A DNA stretch of 64,000 bases from Bacilli bacterium (lineage in GTDB: Bacteria; Bacillota_I; Bacilli_A; RF39; UBA660). The position numbers and the translations under genes are program-made. Positions 1 through 8,226 of this stretch are shown here, one piece after another. The DNA lies in assembly GCA_900758495.1 (NCBI GenBank), contig CAAERO010000004.1, positions 1 through 64,000 on the forward strand, read 5' to 3'. A model generated the notes under the pieces. It did not search any database, had not been told where the DNA came from, and saw only the letters and a list, made by a program, of their open reading frames with translations. Position 1 is the stretch's first letter; each line of letters starts with the position of its first letter.

Positions 1-63
1 AATATAACAAGAATATAAATAATAATATAAATTAGTATAAATATTTATATTAAAAAACAAGTA

Positions 64-1899
64 TTAAGTTGGTAGTTTACTTGTTTTAAAAATATTTTTA
101 TATAGCAGTGTTCCATCTGGGCTTTTTATTTTTGATAAATTAATAGTGATTATTCCGAGTTCTAATTTGTTACTTTTAAATTTATCATTATCTTTTATAG
201 GTATTATTCTTATTATTTTTTCTATATCATTTTTAGGTGTAAATGATAAATTAGTGAAATCTTTATTCGGTATAACTTCATAATAATTAACATCATACAT
301 TTCTTTTAATTTATTAACATAATTTTCTATTTCAATTCTAGTTCTAAAACCATTATGTGCTACAGGTATGGGAAATTTATCCTCATCCATAAACATAAAT
401 AAATCAAGCGGCGTGTCATAATTATTATGATAATCAATTAAGTCATAATAAAATGAGTTTCTTAAATTTAATTTTTTTATTTCTATTTTTGTACCTAACT
501 TTTCTATTTCTATGTCATCAATATATTTAGAAATTAGTTTTTGTTTATTTGTTTTATCTAAATAATTCCAACGAACAAACAAATCAATTATATTTTCAGG
601 GTGAAGATAATCTTCTATTTCTTTTTTATCTTTAATAAGCAATAAATCATCCATAGTAAAGTTTAAATTTTCATATTGTTTGCTATCTTGCTCTTGTTTT
701 TCTAGTACTTGTCTTTTATATTCTATTTGTTTTAATTCATTATCAAATTCATCCAGTTTAACTATACCTTTAATGTATGCTGTTTTAATCCTATCTTTTT
801 CTTTATCTAGTTCTTTTAATTCCTTTTTATAATCTATTTTATTATAATCAAGTTTTGACTTTATAAAAGGCGTATAATAGTCGTTAAATAGGTCATCTAT
901 ATAAACAAGTGCTAATAGTTCTAAAAGAATCAAATCTTCAATAGAATCTTCTTTTAAATTAATTTTACAATGATTACATTTATAGTAGTAATACTTTTTA
1001 TTAAGTTTCTTTTTAACACTAGCTTTACCACCAAAATAATTACCACATTTAGAACATTTTAATTTGTTAGTAAAAAGATATGTTGAAGTTCTTTCATAGT
1101 GTCTTGCATTTCTTAATTTTTGATATTGACAAGATTCCCATTTATCTTTATTAACTAAAGGTTCAACTACATTTTCATAATATGTTGGATGTTTAGTTCT
1201 TTTACCATGAATATAATCACCTTTATATATTTCATTAGATAATATCTTTTGAATAGTAGAATCTCTCCAAGTTTTACCTAAAACATTTTCTTTATTGTAG
1301 ATGTTTGCTATTTTTTGGTGACTTTTACCTTCTAAATATAAATCAAAAACTCTCACTACAATATCTTTTGTAAGTGGATTGGGAACTAACTTTTTATTTT
1401 CTCTTTTATAACCCAGTGTAGTTCTACTTGGCAAGTGTCCTTGTTTAATTGCACCTGCTAATCCGACTTTAGTTCTTTCAGAACATTTTTCTATTTCATT
1501 TTGACTTACACTAGTCATAATTCTCATAACCATTCTGCCATTTGAAGTAGTAGTGTTAGATTCATCAGCTAGACAATCGATATCACACTCTAAATCATTA
1601 ACTATTTTCATTAATTTTTCAATATCATAAACACTTCTAGTAAGTCTATCAAGTTTAAATGCTACAATTACATTAATATTCTTGCTTTTTATATCCTCAA
1701 GCATTTCTTGATATGCTGGCCGTTTATCACTTTTAGCACTGATTCCTGCATCTTTATAAACTTTAAATATTTCATATCGTTTAAACTTACAAAACTCTCT
1801 TAATCTTTCTTCTTGTTCTCCTAAACTAAAACCTTCACGAGCTTGATCCTCTGTACTGACCCTAATGTAAATACCTGCTATTTTATTTTCTTTATTCAT
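64..1899 (-). CDS. Large serine recombinase (cassette A)
   Basis: A 611-aa site-specific integrase of the TndX/TnpX type, which inserts and excises mobile elements through a covalent phosphoserine link. The N-terminal resolvase domain has the nucleophile motif RVSTEDQ (Ser15) and the arginine motif DRLTRS. A recombinase domain (about 160-260) follows, then a zinc ribbon (CSKCGNYFGGK ... YKCNHC, about 280-315), and a coiled-coil/C-terminal DNA-binding part. It is clearly homologous along its whole length to the recombinase at 10043-11965. The start has an AAAGGAG site 12 bases upstream. The gene follows the 90-aa protein at 2157-2429 and is separated from it by four repeats. The family call is firm; the target site cannot be read from the window. 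Confidence 0.95.
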   Translation of the reverse strand: MNKENKIAGIYIRVSTEDQAREGFSLGEQEERLREFCKFKRYEIFKVYKDAGISAKSDKRPAYQEMLEDIKSKNINVIVAFKLDRLTRSVYDIEKLMKIVNDLECDIDCLADESNTTTSNGRMVMRIMTSVSQNEIEKCSERTKVGLAGAIKQGHLPSRTTLGYKRENKKLVPNPLTKDIVVRVFDLYLEGKSHQKIANIYNKENVLGKTWRDSTIQKILSNEIYKGDYIHGKRTKHPTYYENVVEPLVNKDKWESCQYQKLRNARHYERTSTYLFTNKLKCSKCGNYFGGKASVKKKLNKKYYYYKCNHCKINLKEDSIEDLILLELLALVYIDDLFNDYYTPFIKSKLDYNKIDYKKELKELDKEKDRIKTAYIKGIVKLDEFDNELKQIEYKRQVLEKQEQDSKQYENLNFTMDDLLLIKDKKEIEDYLHPENIIDLFVRWNYLDKTNKQKLISKYIDDIEIEKLGTKIEIKKLNLRNSFYYDLIDYHNNYDTPLDLFMFMDEDKFPIPVAHNGFRTRIEIENYVNKLKEMYDVNYYEVIPNKDFTNLSFTPKNDIEKIIRIIPIKDNDKFKSNKLELGIITINLSKIKSPDGTLLYKNIFKTSKLPT

Positions 1900-1915
1900 A
1901 TTTTTAAATATCTCC

Positions 1916-2130
1916 TTTCATATGTTTGGCACTTCAAACGTAAAAAGTAAAGTATAAAATTTAAAATTATTAAGATACTTTTCATATGTTTGGCACTTTA
2001 AATCGATTTTTGCAACCTAAAAATTATATCTTTCACTTGTTTGGCACTTTAAACTTGAAAAGTGTAGTTTAAAATCTAAATATTTTAAAAAACACTTCTC
2101 TCTCATTTAGCACTTTAAAAGTATTTTTGA
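1916..2130. repeat. Four iteron-like repeats upstream of recombinase A
   Basis: The core TTTGGCACTT, usually preceded by CATATG or CACTTG and followed by TAAA, occurs at 1925, 1989 and 2040, with a degenerate TTTAGCACTTTAAAA copy at 2106. Spacings are 64, 51 and 66 bases. The first copy abuts the recombinase ribosome-binding site. Such repeats could bind the recombinase or its small partner. They are not a CRISPR: there are too few, the spacers are unequal, and the units are short. Confidence 0.65.
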
Positions 2131-2156
2131 AAAGTATAATACTTAAAAAAAGATAT

Positions 2157-2429
2157 TTAATGTGTATTTATATAATCTTCTAAATCTTTAAATGATATTT
2201 TGCTTTTAAAGGTATTTATATAAACATCATCACATTCATCAAATATTAGGTATTTATTATTCTTAATAACGATGATATGTGGCATAACATAAGCGACATT
2301 GGTACCTGTTATATTTTTAACATAGCCATTATTAATTATTGGAGTAGTATTAGTAAATCTACCAATCATCTCAATTTTTCTTTTTAATTTATCGCTTATT
2401 TTTAATTCTTTTGTTTCTATATTTAACAT
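2157..2429 (-). CDS. Small conserved partner protein of recombinase A
   Basis: A 90-aa protein of unknown function. I start it at the ATG at 2429, which has a GGAG site 8 bases upstream; an in-frame ATG at 2453 lacks a site. It is clearly paralogous to the protein at 12093-12368: both begin with an M(L/I)NI motif and share FCNTTP/FTNTTP, NLAYV/NVAYV, PH and NDVYI/DDVYI, with an internal beta-rich pattern. Each lies just upstream of a large serine recombinase on the same strand. That pairing suggests a regulator or directionality factor for the recombinase, but no HTH is evident, so the role is inferred only from position. Confidence 0.8.
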   Translation of the reverse strand: MLNIETKELKISDKLKRKIEMIGRFTNTTPIINNGYVKNITGTNVAYVMPHIIVIKNNKYLIFDECDDVYINTFKSKISFKDLEDYINTH

Positions 2430-2451
2430 ATAATCAACTCCTTTACATAAC

Positions 2452-2571
2452 AAAAAAACTAACTATTTCTAGTTAGCATTTATTACTCTCAGAAGTTAAT
2501 TTCCGAGTTTCCTATCAATCTGGAGCCAATGTCGTAGGCATCTACAACTTTTTCCAATATACGAATTGATA
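2452..2571 (-). ncRNA. Structured leader or small RNA ending in a terminator
   Basis: On the minus strand four helices can be drawn: a long-range 7-bp pairing (2565-2571 with 2513-2519), a hairpin GTTGTAG/CTACGAC (2542-2548 with 2531-2537), a hairpin CTCGGAA/TTCTGAG (2501-2507 with 2488-2494), and a terminator hairpin CTAACTA/TAGTTAG (2476-2459) followed by a run of T (2458-2452). It ends about 20 bases before the ribosome-binding site of the 90-aa gene, so it is either an attenuating leader of that gene or a free small RNA. I do not recognise a known riboswitch class. Confidence 0.5.
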
Positions 2572-2705
2572 CATAAATATCAATCACTATATATAATATA
2601 GCATATTTTTAATTTTTTTAAAATATAAATTGATGTTTTTCCAAAGATAATTAATTTTTAATGTTATAATAATATATATAAATACTTTTGATTGGAGTTG
2701 GTTTA

Positions 2706-4433
2706 ATGAGTAAAACTAAGATAGAACAAAAGGCAATTACAAAAATTAGAGATATAATAGATAGCATTGAATTATTTACTTATCATTTTAACGAAATGGA
2801 TAAAGATATTTCATGGGATGGAAATATTAACATGTATCATGAAAATATTGATAAAAAGGAAAATTTTGATTCTTCTATAGATGTTCAAATAAAAGGAAGA
2901 ACAACACCAAATAAAAAATTAAATAGTAAACATAGATTTTCTTTAGATAAAACTGATTTAGAAAATTATTTAAAAAAAGATGGAACAATTTTATTATTAT
3001 GCTTATTTAAAAATGATGGAAGTGAATATAAAATTTATTATGCAGGATTATTACCGTATAATATTAGAAATATGTTAAAACAATATTCGTCCTCAAAAAT
3101 TAAAATTGATATGAAAGAAATTATATCTTCTTCTAATTTTGAAAATATATGCAGAAATTTTAATATTGATAGAAATATGCAAAAAGGTATCAAAGAAAAT
3201 ATCTTTAATGAAAGCAATTTATTGTCTTCAGATTGTAAAACTGCTAAGTTTTATTTGTGGGATAATGATCCTAAAAATTTTAATCCTCAAAAACTTGTTG
3301 GAACTTGGAAATATATTTATACTCTCGATGAAAATGGATATGCGATAAATATAAGCTATGGTGAACTCACAAACTTAGTAGAAAATTTAGATGTCAAAAT
3401 TTTTGATAAAGATAAGGAGTATATATATGACGATGTTAAATTAGAAACCTTAGTAGATTGCCAAAAGGTTATATTTGGAAAAGCATTTAGTTTCAATTTA
3501 ACTAAAAAGAACTTTAATATTAAAATATGTGGAACACTATCCGAAAGGATAAAACAGTTAAAATTCATTAGTAAAATGTTTAAAAATGAATTGTTTTTAA
3601 TTAATGAAATAGAATTTAAAATTGATTCAAATAAAGAAGAAGAAAAAAAATTTAATAATCTCTTAAGTAAGTATATAGTAATAGACGATTTCTTTCGAAA
3701 GCATAATATTTCAAAAGATATTAATCTCGACAATTGGGAAGATAAGGATTTTAATAAACTTTCTTTTTGGATTGCAGCCTTAGAGGAAAAAAAAGCAATA
3801 ACATTAAATAGTAGCGCTAATTTAGTAGGATCTATAGACATTAAGGATATAAGACTTTCAATTTTTGCAAGAAGAAACGAAGACAAAAAATTTGAAATAG
3901 AAAGTTTATGGAATAATAATATTTCAAAAAAATATTACTTTAAATATAGTTCTAATTTAGAGAAAATAGAAACAAATAATTTTTATCTTGTCTTAAATTC
4001 AGAAGCTTATCAATCCGATGATATAAATATTTTAGAAATGCAAAAATCGTTTGAAGACATGGAGATTAGTGATGGCGAATATATTTTGATGAATATGCAG
4101 GTTCTTGAAATTTTAAAAGCTTATGATATTACTAAAAATGAAATTTTATTAAATTATGCTGAATATTTAATCGATTTGTTGTTAAAGCATGATTTTAGTA
4201 ATCCAATTTACTATATTAATTATGTTCAAATATTGAAAAGACAAAATAAAATTAGTGATGATAATTTAATCAAACTTGTTGAAATAAAGGAACAAAGTGA
4301 TGAGACTGAAATAAAATTGGCATGTAATATTTTGTTGGATAATAAAAATGAGGTAAAAGCACTATTGAAAACAATAGATTCTAATACGTTAGAAATATTT
4401 AAACAATATCCAATTTCTATTTATCTACATTAA
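2706..4433 (+). CDS. DUF4365-like nuclease-domain protein (putative defence)
   Basis: A protein of about 575 aa. The start is the ATG at 2706, with GGAG 8 bases upstream, rather than the upstream TTG. The N-terminal ~130 residues look like the DUF4365 type of PD-(D/E)xK nuclease fold: a KDISWDGN acidic strand turn followed by VQIKGR, a QxK version of the catalytic ExK. A long middle section of mixed alpha/beta and a helical C-terminus (about 440-575) show no motif I can name. It is first of three closely spaced genes (12 and 28 bases apart) between two recombinase cassettes. DUF4365 domains occur in anti-phage systems; a defence role here is inference. Confidence 0.6.
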   Translation: MSKTKIEQKAITKIRDIIDSIELFTYHFNEMDKDISWDGNINMYHENIDKKENFDSSIDVQIKGRTTPNKKLNSKHRFSLDKTDLENYLKKDGTILLLCLFKNDGSEYKIYYAGLLPYNIRNMLKQYSSSKIKIDMKEIISSSNFENICRNFNIDRNMQKGIKENIFNESNLLSSDCKTAKFYLWDNDPKNFNPQKLVGTWKYIYTLDENGYAINISYGELTNLVENLDVKIFDKDKEYIYDDVKLETLVDCQKVIFGKAFSFNLTKKNFNIKICGTLSERIKQLKFISKMFKNELFLINEIEFKIDSNKEEEKKFNNLLSKYIVIDDFFRKHNISKDINLDNWEDKDFNKLSFWIAALEEKKAITLNSSANLVGSIDIKDIRLSIFARRNEDKKFEIESLWNNNISKKYYFKYSSNLEKIETNNFYLVLNSEAYQSDDINILEMQKSFEDMEISDGEYILMNMQVLEILKAYDITKNEILLNYAEYLIDLLLKHDFSNPIYYINYVQILKRQNKISDDNLIKLVEIKEQSDETEIKLACNILLDNKNEVKALLKTIDSNTLEIFKQYPISIYLH

Positions 4434-4445
4434 GGATGTGATTAT

Positions 4446-6314
4446 ATGTATAATAATTTATTAAAAAATAATAAAAAATTAATGACAGAATATAATTTTG
4501 ATAAAAATAATAACCTAAATTTAGATGCTTTAACGTTAGGTTCTGATAAAAAAATATGGTGGATTTGTAAAAATAAACATGAATGGGAAGCATCAATTGG
4601 AAGTCGATATAGGACAGGATGTGGCTGTCCATATTGTTCAAATAAAAAAGTTCTAGAAGGATATAATGATTTAACTATTACTAATCCAAGCATAGCAAGG
4701 GAATGGAATTTTAAAAGAAACTCATTACTACCTACTGAAATACAATCAGGAAGTAATAAAAAAGTTTGGTGGATTTGCCCTAAAGGCCATGAATACGAAG
4801 CAAGTGTTGTTAATAGAACTAAGTTAAATGGGACAGGTTGTCCTTATTGTTCGAATCAAAAAATTTTAAAAGGATATAATGATTTAGCAACTTTGAAGCC
4901 TGAATTGTTGAAAGAATGGAATTACAAAAAGAACATTATTTCTCCTTCTGAAATTGGTGTGAATTCATCTAAAAAAATATGGTGGATATGTTCTAATGGT
5001 CACGAATGGCAAGCAGTCATATATAGTAGATTGAGTGGAACTAGTTGTCCATATTGCAATAATAGAAAAATAATGAAAGGATATAATGAATTAAAATCTA
5101 AGTATCCTTATATAGCAAAAGAATGGGATTATAATAAAAATGGAGATTTGACTCCTAGTGATGTTTTTGGAGGTAGTAATAAGAAAATATGGTGGATTTG
5201 TCCTAAGGGTCACTCATATCAGCAAACTCCAAATAATAGAATTTCTGGACATGGTTGTCCTGTTTGTACAAAAGAAAGAGTTACTTCTTTTCAAGAGAAA
5301 ATAGTTTATTATTATATAAAAAAATATTTTCCAGATTCCAAAGATAACTATAAATTAAAAAATTATGGAAAAAGAGAATTAGATATATTTATTCCATCAA
5401 TTAAAGTTGCAATCGAGTATGATGGTGGATACTATCATACTAGTACTAAAAGTGATATAGAAAAAGATAAATTATGTGAAATGCTTGGAATAAAACTTTA
5501 TAGAATAAGAGATATAAAATGCTCAAAAATAAATTCTACTAGTATCTGTTTTTATAGAAAGGATAAGACAGATAAAGATTTAGAACAAATCATTTTTAAA
5601 ATACTTAATGATTTAAATGTCCAAAATATTAAAGTAAATATAGAAAGTGATATAGAAGATATTTATTCAAAACTAGATTTTATGGAAAAAGAAAAATCAT
5701 TATCAAGTATTAAACCAGAATTATTAAAAGAATGGAACTATAATAAGAACGGAAAATTAACACCAGAGTCTATATCTCCCAGTAGTAGTAAAAAAGTTTG
5801 GTGGATTTGTTCTAAAGGTCATGAATGGCAAACAAGTCCGAATAAGCGTTCAAATGGTAGCGGTTGCCCTTATTGTTCAAATAATAAAATCTTAAAAGGA
5901 TATAATGATTTAGAAACAACTTGTCCTAAATTAGTCAAAGAATGGAACTATAAAAGAAATAATTTAAGTCCAAGTGAGGTTATGTCTGGAAGTAATAAAA
6001 AAGTTTGGTGGGTTTGTCCTAAAGGTCATGAGTATGAGGCTTCAATTTTAAATAGAACTAAAAATAATGGTACAAAATGTCCCGTTTGTTGTAATCAAAA
6101 AGTATTAAAAGGATACAATGATTTAGAAACATTAAATCCCAATTTGGCAGTAGAATTTGATGTTAGTAAAAATAACGGAAAAACTGCGTCAGATTTTGTT
6201 TTAAACTCAGGTAAAAAAGTTTGGTGGAAATGTAAAAATTGCAATTTTGAGTGGGAAGCAACTATTGTTTCAAGAAATCATGGTTATCATAAATGCCCTA
6301 AATGTAAAAATTGA
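4446..6314 (+). CDS. Zinc-ribbon repeat protein with embedded Vsr-like nuclease
   Basis: A 622-aa protein made of about seven copies of a ~65-residue treble-clef/zinc-ribbon repeat of the DUF4379 type. Each copy carries KK(I/V)WWIC....GHE(W/Y) followed by a CPYC-type knuckle and a GYNDL linker. Four copies precede, and three follow, a Vsr/DUF559-like PD-(D/E)xK nuclease at about residues 280-370: an RELDIFIP strand, then VAIEYDGGYYH, then a KD..K stretch and LYRIRD. DNA binding by the ribbons with cleavage by the nuclease is the likely arrangement. An AAGGATGTG site precedes the ATG. It is the second gene of a probable defence operon. Confidence 0.75.
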   Translation: MYNNLLKNNKKLMTEYNFDKNNNLNLDALTLGSDKKIWWICKNKHEWEASIGSRYRTGCGCPYCSNKKVLEGYNDLTITNPSIAREWNFKRNSLLPTEIQSGSNKKVWWICPKGHEYEASVVNRTKLNGTGCPYCSNQKILKGYNDLATLKPELLKEWNYKKNIISPSEIGVNSSKKIWWICSNGHEWQAVIYSRLSGTSCPYCNNRKIMKGYNELKSKYPYIAKEWDYNKNGDLTPSDVFGGSNKKIWWICPKGHSYQQTPNNRISGHGCPVCTKERVTSFQEKIVYYYIKKYFPDSKDNYKLKNYGKRELDIFIPSIKVAIEYDGGYYHTSTKSDIEKDKLCEMLGIKLYRIRDIKCSKINSTSICFYRKDKTDKDLEQIIFKILNDLNVQNIKVNIESDIEDIYSKLDFMEKEKSLSSIKPELLKEWNYNKNGKLTPESISPSSSKKVWWICSKGHEWQTSPNKRSNGSGCPYCSNNKILKGYNDLETTCPKLVKEWNYKRNNLSPSEVMSGSNKKVWWVCPKGHEYEASILNRTKNNGTKCPVCCNQKVLKGYNDLETLNPNLAVEFDVSKNNGKTASDFVLNSGKKVWWKCKNCNFEWEATIVSRNHGYHKCPKCKN

Positions 6315-6342
6315 TTTAGTTAATGATAGAAAGGATGATATT

Positions 6343-7077
6343 GTGTTTATTTCAAAAATATTAAGTAAAAAAACTTTCCAAAACAATATTCAACTTGCCT
6401 ATGATTTATTTGATACTTTATGTGTTAGTACTAATGAAAAAAGTTTAATTATTAAAAATATTTTACTTGAACTAACTGATAAAGAAACTGGTTATCCAAA
6501 TCGTGAGCAAGTTTTATTGAAAGTAATAGAATTGGCTGGAGACGATGATACTTCTGACTCTTTATATATTAAATCAAAAGCATATTCGTGGTTAAAGGTT
6601 AAGTATAATGATTTAGCTATTGAATATTTAAGGAAATATTTAAATAAAGGAGTTAGTGAATATGCAATTAATAGGACACTTGGAGTAAAAATACCATATA
6701 GTAATAAGGTGTTTTTGCATCTTTCTGAAGTATACTGTGAATTAGGAGATAAATTAATTATTAGCCATGAATATGAAAATGCTTTAGATGCATATAATAA
6801 TATGTTAAAAAATGATTCAATGTCAAAATTTAGATTTGGTAGGCAGATATCCTATTTGAAAATAGCAGACACTTATAGAAGAATGAATGATCTTGATAAA
6901 GCAATATTTACTTTAGAAAATGCATCATATCCAAACGATTGTATAGATGATGACTCAACTATATCTAAAAATTATATCGTTAATGAGTTTAACTCTTCAA
7001 TTAGTAATACTTTAAATGATTATAAGACAAAAAAAGAACAGGGTTATGTTTTTCGACCAAGAAAAAAGAAAGAATAA
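6343..7077 (+). CDS. TPR-repeat protein
   Basis: A 244-aa soluble protein made mostly of paired helices of tetratricopeptide type, for example AYSWLKVKYNDLAIEYLRKYL, the segment from LSEVYCELG, and ISYLKIADTYRRMNDLDKAI. The start is the GTG at 6343 with AGAAAGGATG upstream; an earlier in-frame ATG would lie inside the preceding gene. TPR proteins are usually scaffolds, and in this position (third gene of the DUF4365 and zinc-ribbon nuclease operon) it could link or sense for the two nucleases. The tail is basic (RPRKKKE). Function is unknown. Confidence 0.65.
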   Translation: MFISKILSKKTFQNNIQLAYDLFDTLCVSTNEKSLIIKNILLELTDKETGYPNREQVLLKVIELAGDDDTSDSLYIKSKAYSWLKVKYNDLAIEYLRKYLNKGVSEYAINRTLGVKIPYSNKVFLHLSEVYCELGDKLIISHEYENALDAYNNMLKNDSMSKFRFGRQISYLKIADTYRRMNDLDKAIFTLENASYPNDCIDDDSTISKNYIVNEFNSSISNTLNDYKTKKEQGYVFRPRKKKE

Positions 7078-7110
7078 ATATTTTTTCTTTCTAAATTATA
7101 TAGAAATTTT

Positions 7111-7139
7111 AACTGAACTTAATATAGTTTAGTTTTTTT
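7111..7139 (+). terminator. Terminator of the three-gene operon
   Basis: Hairpin AACTGAAC/GTTTAGTT followed by a run of T, just after the TPR gene and overlapping the 3' end of the convergent DUF1016 gene. Confidence 0.7.
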
Positions 7140-8142
7140 CTTCATTTAAAACTCTTTCAACTTCACCAATTAACTGCTCCTTATTAGGAATATAATAAGT
7201 ATATGTCGATGCAAAAATATTATTAGATAAGCCACCTAAAGCGTATTCTAACATTACTTTATCTTTTTCGGCACATAGTATAATACCAATTGGTTTGCCA
7301 TCTTCCTCACTATTTACTACTTGTTCATAATAATTTAAATACATATTCATTTGACCCAAATTTTCTGCTTTTAATTTATTCATTTTTAGATCAATTAAAA
7401 CATAAGATTTTAAGAATTTATTGTAGAATACCATATCTACATAATAATCAGTATTATTAAGGGTTATTCTTTGTTGAGAACCTACAAACATAAATCCTTT
7501 ACCTAATTCTAGCAAAAAATCCTCAATATGCCTGATTAGTTTATATTCTAAATCTTTTTCTAAAAGTGGTTTTTGTTCTTTGATTCCAAGAAATTCAAAT
7601 ACATAAGGTTGTTTAATTACATCACTAGGTTTATTTAATTCTTGTCCTTTTTTTGATAGTTCATATACCTTTTCCTTATTTACTTTTCCATCAGATAATA
7701 AAAGCCTTTCAAATAATGAAGTATCTAATTGTCTTCTTAATTCTCTAACAGACCAATTTGAATTAATACATTCTTTTTCATAAAAGTTTCTTTTATCTTT
7801 ATCTTCAATAATCATTAGTTCTAAATAGTGAGACCAAGAAAGACTAGAGGAAATTTCGTTAAAATTAGGATATGCTTTATAAAACATTCTCATATACTTT
7901 AGGTTAGATACTGAATAGCCTTTACCTAAATATTTTGTAAGTTCATCAGATAATCCTTTTAAAACTTCTTTACCATATTCTAAACGATTATTATATTCAC
8001 TTTCATTTGACACTATTATTTTACCTATATTCCAATATACGTAGACAATAGATTTATTAATTTCATTGGCTAAATTAGACTTAACTTCATTTACTAAATG
8101 TGTAATTTCTGCAATTATTTTTGCATTATTTTTTTCCAACAT
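7129..8142 (-). CDS. DUF1016/YhcG family PD-(D/E)xK nuclease-domain protein
   Basis: A 337-aa protein with the two-part DUF1016 (YhcG) layout: an N-terminal helical region with YWNIGK, LSWSHYLELM and NWSVRELRRQ, and a C-terminal PD-(D/E)xK nuclease domain with YYVDMVFYN and YVLIDLKMNKL as the catalytic strands. AAAGGAG lies 5 bases before the ATG. YhcG-like genes are common cargo of mobile elements and often sit beside restriction systems; this one stands alone, with a perfect palindrome just upstream and a relaxase gene beyond it. Its biochemical activity is not firmly established for the family. Confidence 0.9.
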   Translation of the reverse strand: MLEKNNAKIIAEITHLVNEVKSNLANEINKSIVYVYWNIGKIIVSNESEYNNRLEYGKEVLKGLSDELTKYLGKGYSVSNLKYMRMFYKAYPNFNEISSSLSWSHYLELMIIEDKDKRNFYEKECINSNWSVRELRRQLDTSLFERLLLSDGKVNKEKVYELSKKGQELNKPSDVIKQPYVFEFLGIKEQKPLLEKDLEYKLIRHIEDFLLELGKGFMFVGSQQRITLNNTDYYVDMVFYNKFLKSYVLIDLKMNKLKAENLGQMNMYLNYYEQVVNSEEDGKPIGIILCAEKDKVMLEYALGGLSNNIFASTYTYYIPNKEQLIGEVERVLNEEKN

Positions 8143-8157
8143 AATTCTCCTTTCGTA

Positions 8158-8181
8158 ATTGGTCAGACGCGTCTGACCAAT
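8158..8181. promoter_or_regulatory. Perfect 24-bp palindrome before DUF1016 gene
   Basis: The half site ATTGGTCAGACG is followed without spacer by its exact reverse complement. It starts 16 bases upstream of the start codon, immediately beyond the ribosome-binding site. It is GC-rich against an AT-rich background. It could be an operator, a recombination or nicking site, or an RNA hairpin covering the 5' end. Confidence 0.75.
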
Positions 8182-8226
8182 CTGTTAATAATTAATATAA
8201 TTTTATCATACTTTTAACTTTTAATA

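Noticed and set aside
1916..2130. Repeats as a CRISPR array
   Set aside because: Only three good units with a ~14-base core, uneven spacing and no cas genes.
3356..3886. A 176-codon open frame on the minus strand
   Set aside because: It lies fully antisense within the DUF4365-like gene, has no ribosome-binding site and a low-complexity Ser/Leu/Ile composition typical of a shadow frame.
4446..6314. Direct DNA repeats as a non-coding array
   Set aside because: They are in frame and encode zinc-ribbon repeats in one long gene.
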